Positions 42,399 to 51,682 of a stretch of 57,133 nt of DNA are shown here, in pieces. The position numbers were made by a program, and so were the translations under genes. This DNA is from JAKAWM01 sp049966695 (GTDB lineage: Bacteria; Actinomycetota; Acidimicrobiia; Acidimicrobiales; Palsa-688). Position 1 is the stretch's first letter. Every line of letters starts with the position of its first letter. The notes under the pieces were generated by a model. The model was not told the origin of the DNA and ran no database searches. It saw only the letters and a program-made list of their open reading frames with translations. The stretch is from assembly GCA_049966695.1 (NCBI GenBank), contig JBMFUG010000004.1, positions 1 through 57,133 of the forward strand. Direction: 5' to 3'.

Positions 42399-44618
42399 AT
42401 GAGCCAGCCGAACAGTGGTGCAGGGTACAGGTCTGAGAGTGATGTAAGCGCTCTCATAGCGCAGATGAGCCTTGACGAAAAGGCTGCTCTCACGGCTGGC
42501 GCGGACCTCTGGCGCACAGCCGCCGTTGAACGCCTCGGGGTACCTTTTGTGAAACTGACCGACGGTCCCAATGGCGCCAGAGGCTTAACAGACAGCGCTA
42601 CCCACCTGAGCGTGTCCCCCTCGCTGTGCATCCCTTCGGGCTCAGCCCTGGGGGCCAGCTGGGACCCGGCGACGGTCTCGGCTGCTGCTGCAGCAGTGGC
42701 CCGCCAGGCGCGCGACAAGCAGGCACGGGTGCTGCTCGCTCCCACCGTCAACTTGGTACGCCACCCTCTGTGGGGCCGTAATTTCGAGTGCTTTTCCGAG
42801 GACCCCTTCCTATCTGGCAAGCTTGGCGTCGCTTACGTCCAAGGTGCTCAAAGCGAGGGCGTGGCGGCGACGGTGAAGCATTTGGTGTGCAACGAAAGCG
42901 AGTACGAGCGCCGCACGTGCTCGTCGGAAGTGGACGGGCGGACATTGCGGGAGCTGTACCTCCTGCCCTTCGAGATGGCTGTGCGCGAAGGGGGCGTGCT
43001 GGCAGTCATGACGAGCTACAACCGGCTGAACGGGCGTTACCTTGCGGACAGCGCCGACGTCATAGGCGCGATCTTGCGGGACGAATGGGGTTTCGAAGGC
43101 ATCGTGATGACTGATTGGTGGGCCGCGGCTTCCACGGTGGAGGCGGCACAAGCAGGCCTCGACCTGGAAATGCCTGGACCGGGAAGGGCTTTTGGGCCTG
43201 CGCTTGCTGCTGCCGTGCGGGCTGGCTTGGTCAAGGAGGCCGAGCTTGACGCCAAGGTCGGCCGCCTTTTGGGCGTCTTCCAGCGGCTTGGTGCGCTTGA
43301 AAGCCCAGTGGGCCAGCCTGAGCACCCTGAGGACCGCCCCGCCGACCGCGCCGTCGCTCGCGCTGCCGCAGTAGAGTCCATGGTCCTCCTGGCCAATGAC
43401 GGGCTGTTACCGCTGCGCCCAGGTGACATAAAGCGCCTGGCTGTCATAGGCCCCAACGCTGAGACGCCCGCTGTCATGGGCGGCGGGAGCGCTCGGGTGC
43501 GACCTCATTATGTGGTCAGCCCCCTAGAGGCCTTGCGCGAGCGGCTGGACGGCCGGGTGGAAGTGCTCTTCGAGCCAGGGTGCGCCCAGGCAAGTCCCGA
43601 AGACGAGGCCAGCGTCCTAGAGACAACAGGCCCGGGGGCCATAGCGCAAGGTATTGCCAGAGCGGTTGAGACCGCTCGGCGCTCCGACGTAGCGATCGTC
43701 GTCGTCGGCACTAACGACCATTGGGAGACCGAGGGGCGTGACCGCGACAGCATGGACCTGCCCGGCTACCAAGTCGAGCTGGTCGAGGCCGTGCTGGCGG
43801 CCAACGCTCGCAGCGTAGTCGTCATAAACACCGGGTCCCCGGTCTCGTTGCCGTTCGCCGGTCAAGCAGCCGCCCTGGTGCAGTGCTGGTTCGCGGGCCA
43901 GGAGCTGGGCCACGCGTTGGCAGACGTACTGCTCGGCGACGCCGACCCTGGCGGCCGCTTGCCGGTCACGCTCCCGCAACGTAACGAGCACACCCCAGCC
44001 TTCGGCAACTTCCCAGCCGAAGCTGGCTCGGTGCGCTACGGCGAGGGTCTTTTGATGGGTTACCGCTGGTACGAGGCTCGCCACCTGCCCGTGCTGTTCC
44101 CCTTTGGCCATGGCCTGTCGTACACGAGCTTCGAGATAGGTGCCCCTCGTCTTTCTGCTGGCAAGCTTGTCCCCGGGGAGAAGTTGTCGGTGGAGGTCGA
44201 TGTGACCAACACGGGCAAGCGTCCAGGGAGCGAAGTAGTGCAACTTTATGTTGCCCCGCCGGGCGGGGGCAGGAGCCGTCCGGGCAAGCCGTTCCGGCCG
44301 CCCAAGCAACTGAAGGGCTTCGCCAAAGTGCACCTTGCACCGGGTGCTTCGACGGTCGTGCAATTTCAGCTGACTGAGCGGTCCTTTGCCTATTGGGACG
44401 TGGGAGACCCGCAGTTCGCGGCGCTGGTGGCCCGTCTGGGCAACAACGACGTCGGCTTTGACGACGGCGGGCTGCACCACGCTGAAGCTGGGTGGTACGT
44501 GGAGACCGGGACTTACCAGCTGCAAGTGGGCCGTAGCTCAGCCGATATATCGAGCGTCGTTGAAGTAGAGGTGCAAGGCGGTCCTGGCCCATTGGGCCTC
44601 TCGGCTCCGCCTGGTTGA
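42399..44618 (+). CDS. glycoside hydrolase family 3 (beta-glucosidase-like)
   Basis: Three-domain GH3 enzyme of 739 residues. The catalytic nucleophile is Asp239 in GIVMTDWWAA; substrate-binding KHLVCNESEYERR is near 160-171. The second domain carries VIGPNAETPAVMGGGSA, and a C-terminal fibronectin-III-like domain ends the protein. There is no signal peptide, so it acts inside the cell. The exact sugar cannot be told. The gene stands alone after glnK, and its 3' end runs into a 24-bp tandem repeat. Confidence 0.93.
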   Translation: MSQPNSGAGYRSESDVSALIAQMSLDEKAALTAGADLWRTAAVERLGVPFVKLTDGPNGARGLTDSATHLSVSPSLCIPSGSALGASWDPATVSAAAAAVARQARDKQARVLLAPTVNLVRHPLWGRNFECFSEDPFLSGKLGVAYVQGAQSEGVAATVKHLVCNESEYERRTCSSEVDGRTLRELYLLPFEMAVREGGVLAVMTSYNRLNGRYLADSADVIGAILRDEWGFEGIVMTDWWAAASTVEAAQAGLDLEMPGPGRAFGPALAAAVRAGLVKEAELDAKVGRLLGVFQRLGALESPVGQPEHPEDRPADRAVARAAAVESMVLLANDGLLPLRPGDIKRLAVIGPNAETPAVMGGGSARVRPHYVVSPLEALRERLDGRVEVLFEPGCAQASPEDEASVLETTGPGAIAQGIARAVETARRSDVAIVVVGTNDHWETEGRDRDSMDLPGYQVELVEAVLAANARSVVVINTGSPVSLPFAGQAAALVQCWFAGQELGHALADVLLGDADPGGRLPVTLPQRNEHTPAFGNFPAEAGSVRYGEGLLMGYRWYEARHLPVLFPFGHGLSYTSFEIGAPRLSAGKLVPGEKLSVEVDVTNTGKRPGSEVVQLYVAPPGGGRSRPGKPFRPPKQLKGFAKVHLAPGASTVVQFQLTERSFAYWDVGDPQFAALVARLGNNDVGFDDGGLHHAEAGWYVETGTYQLQVGRSSADISSVVEVEVQGGPGPLGLSAPPG

Positions 44619-44655
44619 GGCGGGTCACGACGGCCTGGTTGAGGCGGGTCACGAC
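44610..44655. repeat. 24-bp tandem duplication between the convergent GH3 and HD-hydrolase genes
   Basis: CCTGGTTGAGGCGGGTCACG plus ACGG is repeated head to tail, the second copy matching for 22 bases. It covers the GH3 stop codon and reaches the 3' end of the opposite gene. Confidence 0.9.
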
Positions 44656-45848
44656 CCGGGCAGGTCGAAACCGGCAGGCATCTCGCTGCGCTGCCAGTGC
44701 AGGAGCCTTGCTGCCTGTGCGCAGGCGAAACGGTCGGTCATCCCTGCTACGTAAGTCACCGCCGCGCGTACGAGCTCTTCGCTAGTGCCGAGCGTGCTGC
44801 GCTCCGGCAGGTCGTCTGGGTGGGTGACGTAGTGCTCCACCAGGGCTCGGAGCATGCGGTGGACTGCGCGCGACTGGGCGACGGACTCGGGCCGGAGGTA
44901 GATCCGCTCGTAGTCCCAGGCGCGCAGAGCGGAGAGGGCCTCTGCCATGTCTGTGCTCATCCCGATTGCACCATTGCGCCTACTTGTCTCTACGACGTCA
45001 GTGATCAGCGTCCCGAGCTGGCGCGAACGCGACGGGCCCAGTCGCTCCAAGACAACTTGAGGGAGGTCTTCTAGCTTCACGATGCCAGCTCGGCTCGCGT
45101 CTTCGGCATCGTGAGTCGCGTACGCCAGCCGGTCTGACAGAGCTGTCACCTCACCCTCCGGGGTTGACGGGGCGGGACGAGACCAACTGTGGTTGCGGAT
45201 GCCGTCGCTCACCTCGGCTGTCAAGTTGAGCTCAGCCAGTGTGATGTCGGCACCCCAGGGGGCATGGTCGAAGCCCCCGGGGACGAGCGGGTCCAGTGCG
45301 TCTTCACTGGCGTGGCCGAAGGGGCCGTGCCCGCAGTCATGGCCGAGCGCTATGGCTTCTGCCAGGGCTACGTTCAGCCGCAGTGCCCGAGCAATTGCAC
45401 GGGCGATCTGGGCCACTTCTAAGGCGTGGGTCAGCCGGGTGCGCTGATGGTCGGCGGGGAAAACGAACACTTGAGTTTTGCCCGCCAGGCGGCGGAAGGC
45501 CGTGGACTTATGGAGGATGCGGTCCCGGTCGCGCTCGAAGCACGTTCGCCACCTGTCTGGCTCCTCCTCCCGACGTCGCTGCCCAGCGCCGCTTGCCCTC
45601 GTGGCTCCGGGAGCCATCCATGCGTCCTCGGCTTGCTCACGAGCTGCTCTGTCGAAGACGTCCACAGTCCCGATCTTGAGCCCCGCCCCTGCGTGCGCTT
45701 GGCTCATGCCTTGTACGCCAGACGCATGGCCTGCCATGGTCCCTGCCCAGCGCTGGGCGCGTTCTGTGAGCTCGTCGTCGGGACCTGCACCTTGCGGCTC
45801 CTGCCCAAAGCTGCGCATGGAGGCTACGGTAGCGGCCGTCAGTGACAA
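44649..45848 (-). CDS. dgt: deoxyguanosinetriphosphate triphosphohydrolase-like HD protein
   Basis: HD-domain dNTP triphosphohydrolase family. The core reads RDRILHKSTAFRRLAGKTQV, TRLTHALEVAQIAR and LGHDCGHGPFGHASEDAL, giving the H...HD...D metal site, with NHSWSR further on. Bacterial members cleave dGTP or other dNTPs to nucleoside and triphosphate. The first 70 residues are not conserved and a later start, such as one before GATRASGAGQRRREEEPD, is possible. The 3' end touches the tandem repeat shared with the GH3 gene. Confidence 0.9.
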   Translation of the reverse strand: MSLTAATVASMRSFGQEPQGAGPDDELTERAQRWAGTMAGHASGVQGMSQAHAGAGLKIGTVDVFDRAAREQAEDAWMAPGATRASGAGQRRREEEPDRWRTCFERDRDRILHKSTAFRRLAGKTQVFVFPADHQRTRLTHALEVAQIARAIARALRLNVALAEAIALGHDCGHGPFGHASEDALDPLVPGGFDHAPWGADITLAELNLTAEVSDGIRNHSWSRPAPSTPEGEVTALSDRLAYATHDAEDASRAGIVKLEDLPQVVLERLGPSRSRQLGTLITDVVETSRRNGAIGMSTDMAEALSALRAWDYERIYLRPESVAQSRAVHRMLRALVEHYVTHPDDLPERSTLGTSEELVRAAVTYVAGMTDRFACAQAARLLHWQRSEMPAGFDLPGS

Positions 45849-45925
45849 TTATGAGTGACAGGGAGGCCTCTCGGCCTAATCTGTCGTGGCGTAGCATCGG
45901 ACAAAGCACAGTGACTGGAGAAACA

Positions 45926-46165
45926 GTGGACGTCCGTATTGGCGTTACCCAGGCCCCTCGGGAGATCGAGGTCGAGCTTGCCGAAGGTACGAACCCCGAC
46001 GAGCTGGTTGCCGAGATAGATAAGGCCATCGCGCAAGGCAACGGGGTGCTCTGGCTGACCGACAAAAGAGGCCGCCGGGTGGGCGTGCCAGTGGCCAAGC
46101 TCGCCTATCTAGAGCTAGACACCGCGGCCGATGCGCGTCGCGTTGGCTTTGGCGCGGCAGTCTGA
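45926..46165 (+). CDS. DUF3107 family protein
   Basis: Small protein of 79 residues beginning (M)DVRIGVTQAPREIEVELAE, the hallmark of DUF3107, a family restricted to actinobacteria. GTG 45926 follows CTGGAGAAACA; a longer frame to 45842 has no conserved sequence. Function is unknown. It overlaps the following ArsA-like gene by up to 35 bases, so the two are probably co-expressed. Confidence 0.88.
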   Translation: MDVRIGVTQAPREIEVELAEGTNPDELVAEIDKAIAQGNGVLWLTDKRGRRVGVPVAKLAYLELDTAADARRVGFGAAV

Positions 46166-47123
46166 AAGGTTGCCCGCAAACAGGCTGCTCGACCGCAAGC
46201 TGCTGTTCGTTACGGGCAAGGGCGGCGTAGGCAAGACCGCTGTCGCCGCTGCACTGGCCTCATTGGCAGCTAGCCAGGGCAAGCAGACGCTTGTCTGTGA
46301 GCTGGACGCCAAGGGCGACCTGGCTTCCAGCTTCGAGTCTGGCCCGACCAGCTTCGAGCCCCGCCTAGTCGCGCCCAACTTGTGGGCGATGTCGATGGAC
46401 ACCGAAGCCTCACTGCGCCAGTACTTGGCGCTGGTCCTCAAGTTGCCGAGGGGCCAGTACGTCGCGCCACTGGCCAGGATGCTCGACTTTGTAGCGTCAG
46501 CCGCCCCTGGCGTGCGCGAGATCGTGACCGTCGGCAAGCTCTGCTGGGAAGTGCGGGAGCGCCACTTCGACATGGTCGTCGTGGACGCTGTAGCGAGCGG
46601 CCACATGATAGGCCAGCTAGCTGCCCCACAAGCCGTGAACCGCCTGGTACGTGTTGGGCCCGTACGCAGCCAGACCGGCTGGGTGCTCGACATCCTCTCC
46701 GACAGGCAAACTACCGGGGTGGTGGCAGTTGCGACGGCCGAGGAGATGCCAGTTGTCGAGACGATGGAGCTCGTGGAGCGGCTCGCCAAAGAAACCACGG
46801 TGGGCCTGGCTGCGGTAGTCGTCAACCGGGTCTTGCCTGAGCTGTTCGGCACGCGTGAGGAAGAGGTTTTCGATGCTCTTTCCCAAACAGAGGCAAAAGA
46901 TGCCCTTTCTGCCGCGTTGGCCGGGCCAGCAGGCCCGCTACTTGACGCAGCCCGCCTGATGGTGAAGACACGGCGTTCTCGGGCTGCCCACCTCGACCGG
47001 CTGAGAGAGTTCCTTGGCCCTGACGTCCCCTTGCTCTACGTACCTTACCTTTTCCTGCGTTCTTATGGCCTCCGTGCTACTCACCAGGTAGCCGCTGCTA
47101 TCGCTGCAGAGCTGGAAAGCTGA
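46131..47123 (+). CDS. ArsA/Get3-family ATPase 1 (Rv3679-like)
   Basis: P-loop ATPase with the deviant Walker A GKGGVGKT (29-36) and a conserved VVVDAVASGHMIGQL switch region. The protein of 330 residues is the first of a tandem pair, as in mycobacteria (Rv3679-Rv3680), where such ATPases have been compared to the tail-anchored-protein factor Get3. There is no arsenite-efflux neighbour, so an arsenic role is unlikely. The start may be later than ATG 46131 because it lies inside DUF3107. Confidence 0.9.
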   Translation: MRVALALARQSERLPANRLLDRKLLFVTGKGGVGKTAVAAALASLAASQGKQTLVCELDAKGDLASSFESGPTSFEPRLVAPNLWAMSMDTEASLRQYLALVLKLPRGQYVAPLARMLDFVASAAPGVREIVTVGKLCWEVRERHFDMVVVDAVASGHMIGQLAAPQAVNRLVRVGPVRSQTGWVLDILSDRQTTGVVAVATAEEMPVVETMELVERLAKETTVGLAAVVVNRVLPELFGTREEEVFDALSQTEAKDALSAALAGPAGPLLDAARLMVKTRRSRAAHLDRLREFLGPDVPLLYVPYLFLRSYGLRATHQVAAAIAAELES

Positions 47124-48358
47124 TGAGCACCCGGAAGGCTCCCCGAGACGGCCCTGACGGTGCGGGACCACGGCCGGCATCTCCGCAGGTCGGAGATGGC
47201 GCCGACAGCTTGGAGGCACTGCTAGCCGCCAAAGAGATCGCAGTAGTGTGCGGCCCGGGAGGTGTCGGTAAGACTTCGGTGGCCGCAGCGGCGGCCGCAA
47301 TGGCAGCTTGGCACCACGGAGGAAGGGTCCTAGTCGTAACGGTTGACCCGGCCCGGCGGCTGGCAAGCGCCCTTGGCCTGTCCCAGTCCGGTGACGTACC
47401 CGAACAGGTGCCTTCGAGCGCCTTCAGAGCCGTCGGCGCTGTCCCACAAGGAGAGCTGTGGGCAGCGATGATCGACACGAAGAAGAGCTGGGACAGGCTC
47501 GTAACGCGTCACGCACCCGATCGGGCTACCGCACAACGGATCCTCACCAACCCTCTCTACCAGGACATAGCTGGGCGTTTTGTGCAGAGCCACGACTACA
47601 TAGCAGTAGAGAGGCTCTACGAGCTGCATTCCGAGGGCGAGTACGACCTGATCGTGGTGGACACGCCCCCGTCGCGCAACGCGGTCGACTTCCTGCTGGC
47701 ACCCGAGCGTGTCGAGGACTTCTTCCAGTCACGGTTGTTGCGTTTTTTGACCGTGCCCTACCGTAGCCGTCTCATGGATATTGCCGCCCGGCCTTTTTAC
47801 CATGTCGCCGACCGGGTCTTGGGGTCTCAGTTCCTCCAAGACATAGCTGAGTTCTTTATCCTTTTCCAGACCATGTCGGAAGGTTTTGTGAGCCGGGCAC
47901 AGGAGGTTGGGCGCCTGCTCACAGACAGGAGGACTACCTTTGTGGTCGTAAGCACCCTTGAGGCTGGCCCTGTCCGCGAGGCCGAGACGTTCATGGGGAT
48001 GCTCCCTGCTCGAGGCCTGCACCTAGGGGCTTTGGTGCTCAACCGCGTCCTGCCCGACTACCTTTTGGCCGACGGCCTACAAGAACGTGCCGAGGATCTC
48101 TGCGACAGGGCAAGCGAGCTGGCGGCCACGCTATGCGGACCTGATGGGCCGCTACCTGGCAACGACCCCGCCCAGGTCGCACGGGTGCTGCGCGAGGTCG
48201 GGACGAACTTCAACAACGTAGGTGTGGTGGCTCGCCGGGAGGCTAACCAGCGCGCCGACCTTGCCCGTTCGCCAAGGCTCAGCATAAGCGTCCCCGAGCT
48301 GGAAGAAGACGTCCACGACCTAGCTGGCGTGCTCAAGCTGGGGAGCCACATATGGTAG
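47123..48358 (+). CDS. ArsA/Get3-family ATPase 2 (Rv3680-like)
   Basis: Second ATPase of the pair, 411 residues. Walker A reads GPGGVGKT (44-51), followed by VVTVDPARRLASALGL and a switch DLIVVDTPPSRNAVDFL. ATG 47123 overlaps the TGA of the first ATPase. Two such half-size ATPases probably form a heterodimer, inferred from the arrangement and from ArsA having two nucleotide sites. The C-terminal VPELEEDVHDLAGV is family-typical. Confidence 0.92.
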   Translation: MSTRKAPRDGPDGAGPRPASPQVGDGADSLEALLAAKEIAVVCGPGGVGKTSVAAAAAAMAAWHHGGRVLVVTVDPARRLASALGLSQSGDVPEQVPSSAFRAVGAVPQGELWAAMIDTKKSWDRLVTRHAPDRATAQRILTNPLYQDIAGRFVQSHDYIAVERLYELHSEGEYDLIVVDTPPSRNAVDFLLAPERVEDFFQSRLLRFLTVPYRSRLMDIAARPFYHVADRVLGSQFLQDIAEFFILFQTMSEGFVSRAQEVGRLLTDRRTTFVVVSTLEAGPVREAETFMGMLPARGLHLGALVLNRVLPDYLLADGLQERAEDLCDRASELAATLCGPDGPLPGNDPAQVARVLREVGTNFNNVGVVARREANQRADLARSPRLSISVPELEEDVHDLAGVLKLGSHIW

Positions 48359-48585
48359 AGAGGTGCTGGCCCCCAGCGGGGCTTTCGCCTTGGGGACATG
48401 CCTATGGGCGGGGCTTGGCGGAGGCGCTGGCTCTGGTTGGGGCTTCGCCTGACAAGAGGCCCGCTTACAGGCACGTCCTTGGCGTTGTTAGTATGCTCCC
48501 GCTCAGCAAGCAGGCTAGGGCTGGCTTGTCGTGGGTTGCCCAAACCGACTTGGACTGGAAGGTGGACATTGGCGACGCTGGCTGA
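48352..48585 (+). CDS. possible 77-residue protein bridging the ATPase and kinase genes
   Basis: ATG 48352 overlaps the end of the second ATPase gene, and the TGA at 48583-48585 overlaps the start of the kinase gene by 17 bases. It reads like a small protein (AYGRGLAEALALVGASPDKR, AGLSWVAQTDLDWKVDIGDA). I recognise no family. The tight fit between two genes supports it, but there is no clear ribosome site and a non-coding spacer is possible. Confidence 0.4.
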   Translation: MVERCWPPAGLSPWGHAYGRGLAEALALVGASPDKRPAYRHVLGVVSMLPLSKQARAGLSWVAQTDLDWKVDIGDAG

Positions 48586-50062
48586 GCTACTAGAGGAGCG
48601 GGCCCACCTGCCCGAGCACGCGGTCGAGCACCTGCAACGCCTGGTCGGCAGCTGGGACATGCTCTCAGACCTGTCTTTTTCTGATTTGCTCTTGTTCGCA
48701 GCGACACCCGAAGGCAAGTTTGTCGTAGTGGGCCAGGTGCGGCCGACGACCAGCCAAACCCTGCACCTGGAGGACTTGCTGGGACGTGAGGCCAGCGACC
48801 CTCAACAGGCACTTCTCCACCAAGCGTGGGCGCTCGGCAGCGTAGTCGAGGGGGAGGTGGTGCTGGGGGCCGGGGGCGAGCAGGTGCCGGAGGGGCGAGG
48901 TGAGCGGTCGCGCATGGTGTGCATACCGGTCCGCTGCCGTGGTGCCGTCGTGGCAGTGCTAGCGCGTGAAGCACCCCTCGTGGTGGGCCGCCGCCCCGGA
49001 GAGCTGGAACGCGTTTACGTAGAGCTTTTCGACCGGTTGGCCCGCATGGTGGCTCAGGGAGCGTTCCCGTTCCCGGTCGAGGAGCCCTTGTCCAGCGAGG
49101 CTCCCCGCGTTGGCGACGGCGTCATGACGATGGACGCCACCGGTCGGGTGGAGTTCGCTTCTCCTAACGCGGTCAACGCACTGCACAGGCTGGGTGTTTA
49201 CCGAGGGGTCCTCGGTGCTCGGCTGGACGAACTGGGCCTTGAGCATTCGCCAGTCCCGACGGCTTTTGCCCAGCTCTCACCTGCGTCGCTCGAACTGGAG
49301 CGAGGTGAGGTGGCCGTGTTCATGCGCTGTGTGCCCTTGCTCGACCAGGGCAAAGCCACTGGCGCACTGGTACTGGTGCGGGATGTTACTGACCTCAGGC
49401 GGAGGGACCGCTTGTTGCTCGGTAAAGAGGTGGCGCTTAGGGAGGTCCACCATCGTGTAAAGAACAACCTGCAGACGATCTCGTCGTTGCTGCGCCTGCA
49501 GTCGCGTCGTCTGCCGGCTGGGGACGCCCGGCATGCTTTGGAAGAAGCCGACCGGCGAGTGCGCAGCATTGCGCTTGTCCACGAGGTCTTATCGAGAGAC
49601 ACGGCCGATGTAGTGGACTTCAATGAGATCTTGCCCTCTTTGGTGCGGATGGCTGAAGATCTTTCCAGCCCCAACGCTCCGGTGGCGGTGTCTTGGACTG
49701 GCGAGGCGGGGGAGCTCCGTGCCCAGGTGGCGACTCCCTTGGCGCTTGTCCTGAACGAGCTGGTGCAAAACGCAGTCGAGCACGCCTTTGCACTCCAGGT
49801 GGCGCAGGGCGCCGATCGCAAGAACGCTGAGCATGGGCCAGAGGCGGGAAAGGTCGAGATTTCCTTCGACCGCCGAGACGGGGAGCTGACGGTGAACGTG
49901 CGCGACAGCGGCAGCGGGTTGCCCGAAGGTTTTTGCCTGGAAGAGACGACAAGCCTTGGGCTGTCTATCGTCAGGAGCCTGGTGACCAGCCAGCTAGGCG
50001 GCAAGATCGAGATGCACAACGACTGCGGTACGGTCGTAAAGCTGGTGGTACCGGTCGCTTAG
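48569..50062 (+). CDS. pdtaS: PdtaS-like sensor histidine kinase
   Basis: Cytosolic kinase of about 497 residues. TTG 48569 gives an N-terminus (MATLAELLEERAHLPEHAVE) matching mycobacterial PdtaS. A GAF-like domain (about 10-170) and a PAS-like domain (about 180-280) precede the HisKA_2 phosphoacceptor helix REVHHRVKNNLQTISSLLRL, with His near 294. The ATPase domain shows the N box LNELVQNAVEHAF and G box RDSGSGLPEGF. Its usual partner PdtaR, an ANTAR antiterminator, is not in the window. Confidence 0.93.
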   Translation: MATLAELLEERAHLPEHAVEHLQRLVGSWDMLSDLSFSDLLLFAATPEGKFVVVGQVRPTTSQTLHLEDLLGREASDPQQALLHQAWALGSVVEGEVVLGAGGEQVPEGRGERSRMVCIPVRCRGAVVAVLAREAPLVVGRRPGELERVYVELFDRLARMVAQGAFPFPVEEPLSSEAPRVGDGVMTMDATGRVEFASPNAVNALHRLGVYRGVLGARLDELGLEHSPVPTAFAQLSPASLELERGEVAVFMRCVPLLDQGKATGALVLVRDVTDLRRRDRLLLGKEVALREVHHRVKNNLQTISSLLRLQSRRLPAGDARHALEEADRRVRSIALVHEVLSRDTADVVDFNEILPSLVRMAEDLSSPNAPVAVSWTGEAGELRAQVATPLALVLNELVQNAVEHAFALQVAQGADRKNAEHGPEAGKVEISFDRRDGELTVNVRDSGSGLPEGFCLEETTSLGLSIVRSLVTSQLGGKIEMHNDCGTVVKLVVPVA

Positions 50063-50081
50063 GGCTAACAGCCTTCAGCCT

Positions 50082-50122
50082 TAGCGGCGCCGTTGGTGCA
50101 GCCCTAGCGGCGCCGTTGGTGC
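50082..50122. repeat. 18-bp direct repeat at the pdtaS-whiB junction
   Basis: TAGCGGCGCCGTTGGTGC occurs at 50082-50099 and again at 50105-50122, period 23. The second copy is the 3' end of the whiB gene including its stop. Confidence 0.88.
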
Positions 50123-50391
50123 GCCAGCCAAGCCTTGCGCAGCTTGCGCCGCTCCTCTTCGGTGGTGCCACCCCAGATCCCAGACTCCTGGTTGGTCGCT
50201 AGGGCGAACTCCAAGCAGCTGGCCCTGGCTTCGCATGTGGCGCAGACGGCCTTTGCGTTAGCGATCTGCTCGAAGGCGGCTCCGGTGCTGCCAATGGGGA
50301 AGAACAAGTCGGGGTCTGTGTCCCGGCAAGCGGCTTTTTCGCGCCAGTCTTCGACGTCCCATTCGATGCTTCTGGTCCAAGTCAGGGCCAC
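50104..50391 (-). CDS. WhiB-family iron-sulfur transcription factor
   Basis: Actinobacteria-specific 4Fe-4S regulator that binds the principal sigma factor. The four cluster cysteines are Cys22 (AACRD), Cys50, Cys53 and Cys59 (CATCEARASC), followed by the GIWGG turn (71-75) and a basic C-terminus. The length of 95 and the DLFFPIGSTG segment resemble the WhiB1 group. GTG 50391 has AGGAGG 7 bases upstream. It is convergent with pdtaS. Confidence 0.95.
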   Translation of the reverse strand: MALTWTRSIEWDVEDWREKAACRDTDPDLFFPIGSTGAAFEQIANAKAVCATCEARASCLEFALATNQESGIWGGTTEEERRKLRKAWLAHQRRR

Positions 50392-50738
50392 CGGTTGCCT
50401 CCTGGCATGTGTCGTACTCTGTGCAGTCTCTGTTAGCTACCAAGTCACGGCCCGAGTGCCAAGCTAGCCCTGGGCCTATGACTTGTGAAGGCTTTCACTT
50501 GTACCGCCACGAACCAACAAAGATCGAAAGCAGTACGAGGAGAGTATAGCGGTCGCTGGTGGTGGGGCTGCAAGGGTTTCTTGGAGAAGTTCAACCGTGC
50601 GCCTCACAGGTGATGGCAAGCCCCTAGTACAGGCAAGGCCAAGCCCTCAGCGCAGGCAAGAACTAGCCTCAAGCGCAGGCAAGGTCAATAGTCTCAATAA
50701 AGACTGCGAAGCTAGTTCTATAGGAACGTGCAATACTA
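50392..50738. other. 347-base intergenic region between whiB and the DAG-kinase-like gene
   Basis: It holds the whiB promoter side and, at 50626-50697, three imperfect 23-bp repeats (listed separately). No small gene is supported on either strand. Confidence 0.5.
50626..50697. repeat. three imperfect 23-bp repeats
   Basis: Units start AGTACAGGCAAGG, AGCGCAGGCAAGA and AGCGCAGGCAAGG at 50626, 50649 and 50672. Only the first 13 bases are well conserved. Confidence 0.65.
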
Positions 50739-51668
50739 TCAGCGGGGGAGCACGAGGCGCAGTGCACCCTTGGCCCAGTGCAGCTCAATTAGCTCAGATT
50801 CTCCCACGTAATCACCGTCAAGCTGGTAAGGGACGGGACGGTGCCCCTTTATGGTGGCGCGCCGGGTGCCCCACAAGAAAGAAACGTCTTTAGGCCGTTG
50901 CGCCGCAGCACCTTTACCGAGCGCTCCGACTACTACTGGAAGCAGTGTCTTTAGCTTGAGCTTTCGAAAGGTCACTATCGTGAGAGGGGTCTCGATAGAA
51001 GTCCCCGGGGCTAGGCGCAAAGGGTGCTTGCCCAGGAAAGTGTAGGGGTCCGTGTTGAGGCATATGGCGAAGTAACCTTCCTGCAGGCTCGCTTCAGCCG
51101 AGCGCTCCTCGTCGGCGTACAGAGAGAAGGCTGGTTCGTGCCTGTCGTAGCCCCTGGCCCAAGTTGACAAGGCGGCAACAATGAAAAGGGCCGAGCCCAT
51201 GTAGCGTTTTAGGAAGGCCATCTTTTCCACTTGCGCCACAACCGCCGCGTCGAAACCGATCCCAGCGTGGAAAAGGAAGTAACGCCCGTTAAGCTGGCCA
51301 AGGCTCACGGAGCGCACCGAGCCGGTCGCCAATGCCCCAAGCAGCTGGCTGGTTGCTTCTATGGGGTCGTTGGCTGTCCCTATCGTGCGCGCAAAAACGT
51401 TTGTCGACCCTCCGGGTAGTACGGCAAGGGCGGTGCCGCTGTGGGCTAGACCGTTGGCTGCCTCGTTCAGGGTGCCGTCGCCGGCCAGGACCGCCACGAC
51501 GTCGTACCCATCGGCCGCGGCGCCTTGGGCGAGGCGGGCCGCGTGACCGCGCCGGTTGGTCTCTCTAAGGGTGACATCATGTGCGCCAGAGAGCGCTTTT
51601 TGGATGACTACCCTGGCCCGAGCCGTCACGGACGAGGCCGACGTGTTGACTATCAACATCAAGCGCAT
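50739..51668 (-). CDS. diacylglycerol kinase-like lipid kinase
   Basis: DAGK-catalytic-domain protein of 309 residues. The nucleotide loop reads LAGDGTLNEAANGL (usual GGDGT), then AVLPGGSTNVFARTIG and FHAGIGFDAAVV; the C-terminal QLDGDYVGE is also conserved. In actinobacteria such enzymes phosphorylate diacylglycerol or related lipids. It starts 14 bases after the sigma factor stop on the same strand, so it may belong to the sigF operon. Confidence 0.9.
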   Translation of the reverse strand: MRLMLIVNTSASSVTARARVVIQKALSGAHDVTLRETNRRGHAARLAQGAAADGYDVVAVLAGDGTLNEAANGLAHSGTALAVLPGGSTNVFARTIGTANDPIEATSQLLGALATGSVRSVSLGQLNGRYFLFHAGIGFDAAVVAQVEKMAFLKRYMGSALFIVAALSTWARGYDRHEPAFSLYADEERSAEASLQEGYFAICLNTDPYTFLGKHPLRLAPGTSIETPLTIVTFRKLKLKTLLPVVVGALGKGAAAQRPKDVSFLWGTRRATIKGHRPVPYQLDGDYVGESELIELHWAKGALRLVLPR

Positions 51669-51682
51669 GCGGCTGGTACTTA

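Noticed and set aside
46131..48358. Arsenic resistance operon
   Set aside because: The two ATPases are ArsA-family, but no arsB, arsC, arsD or arsR is present and the neighbours match the mycobacterial Rv3679-Rv3680 setting.
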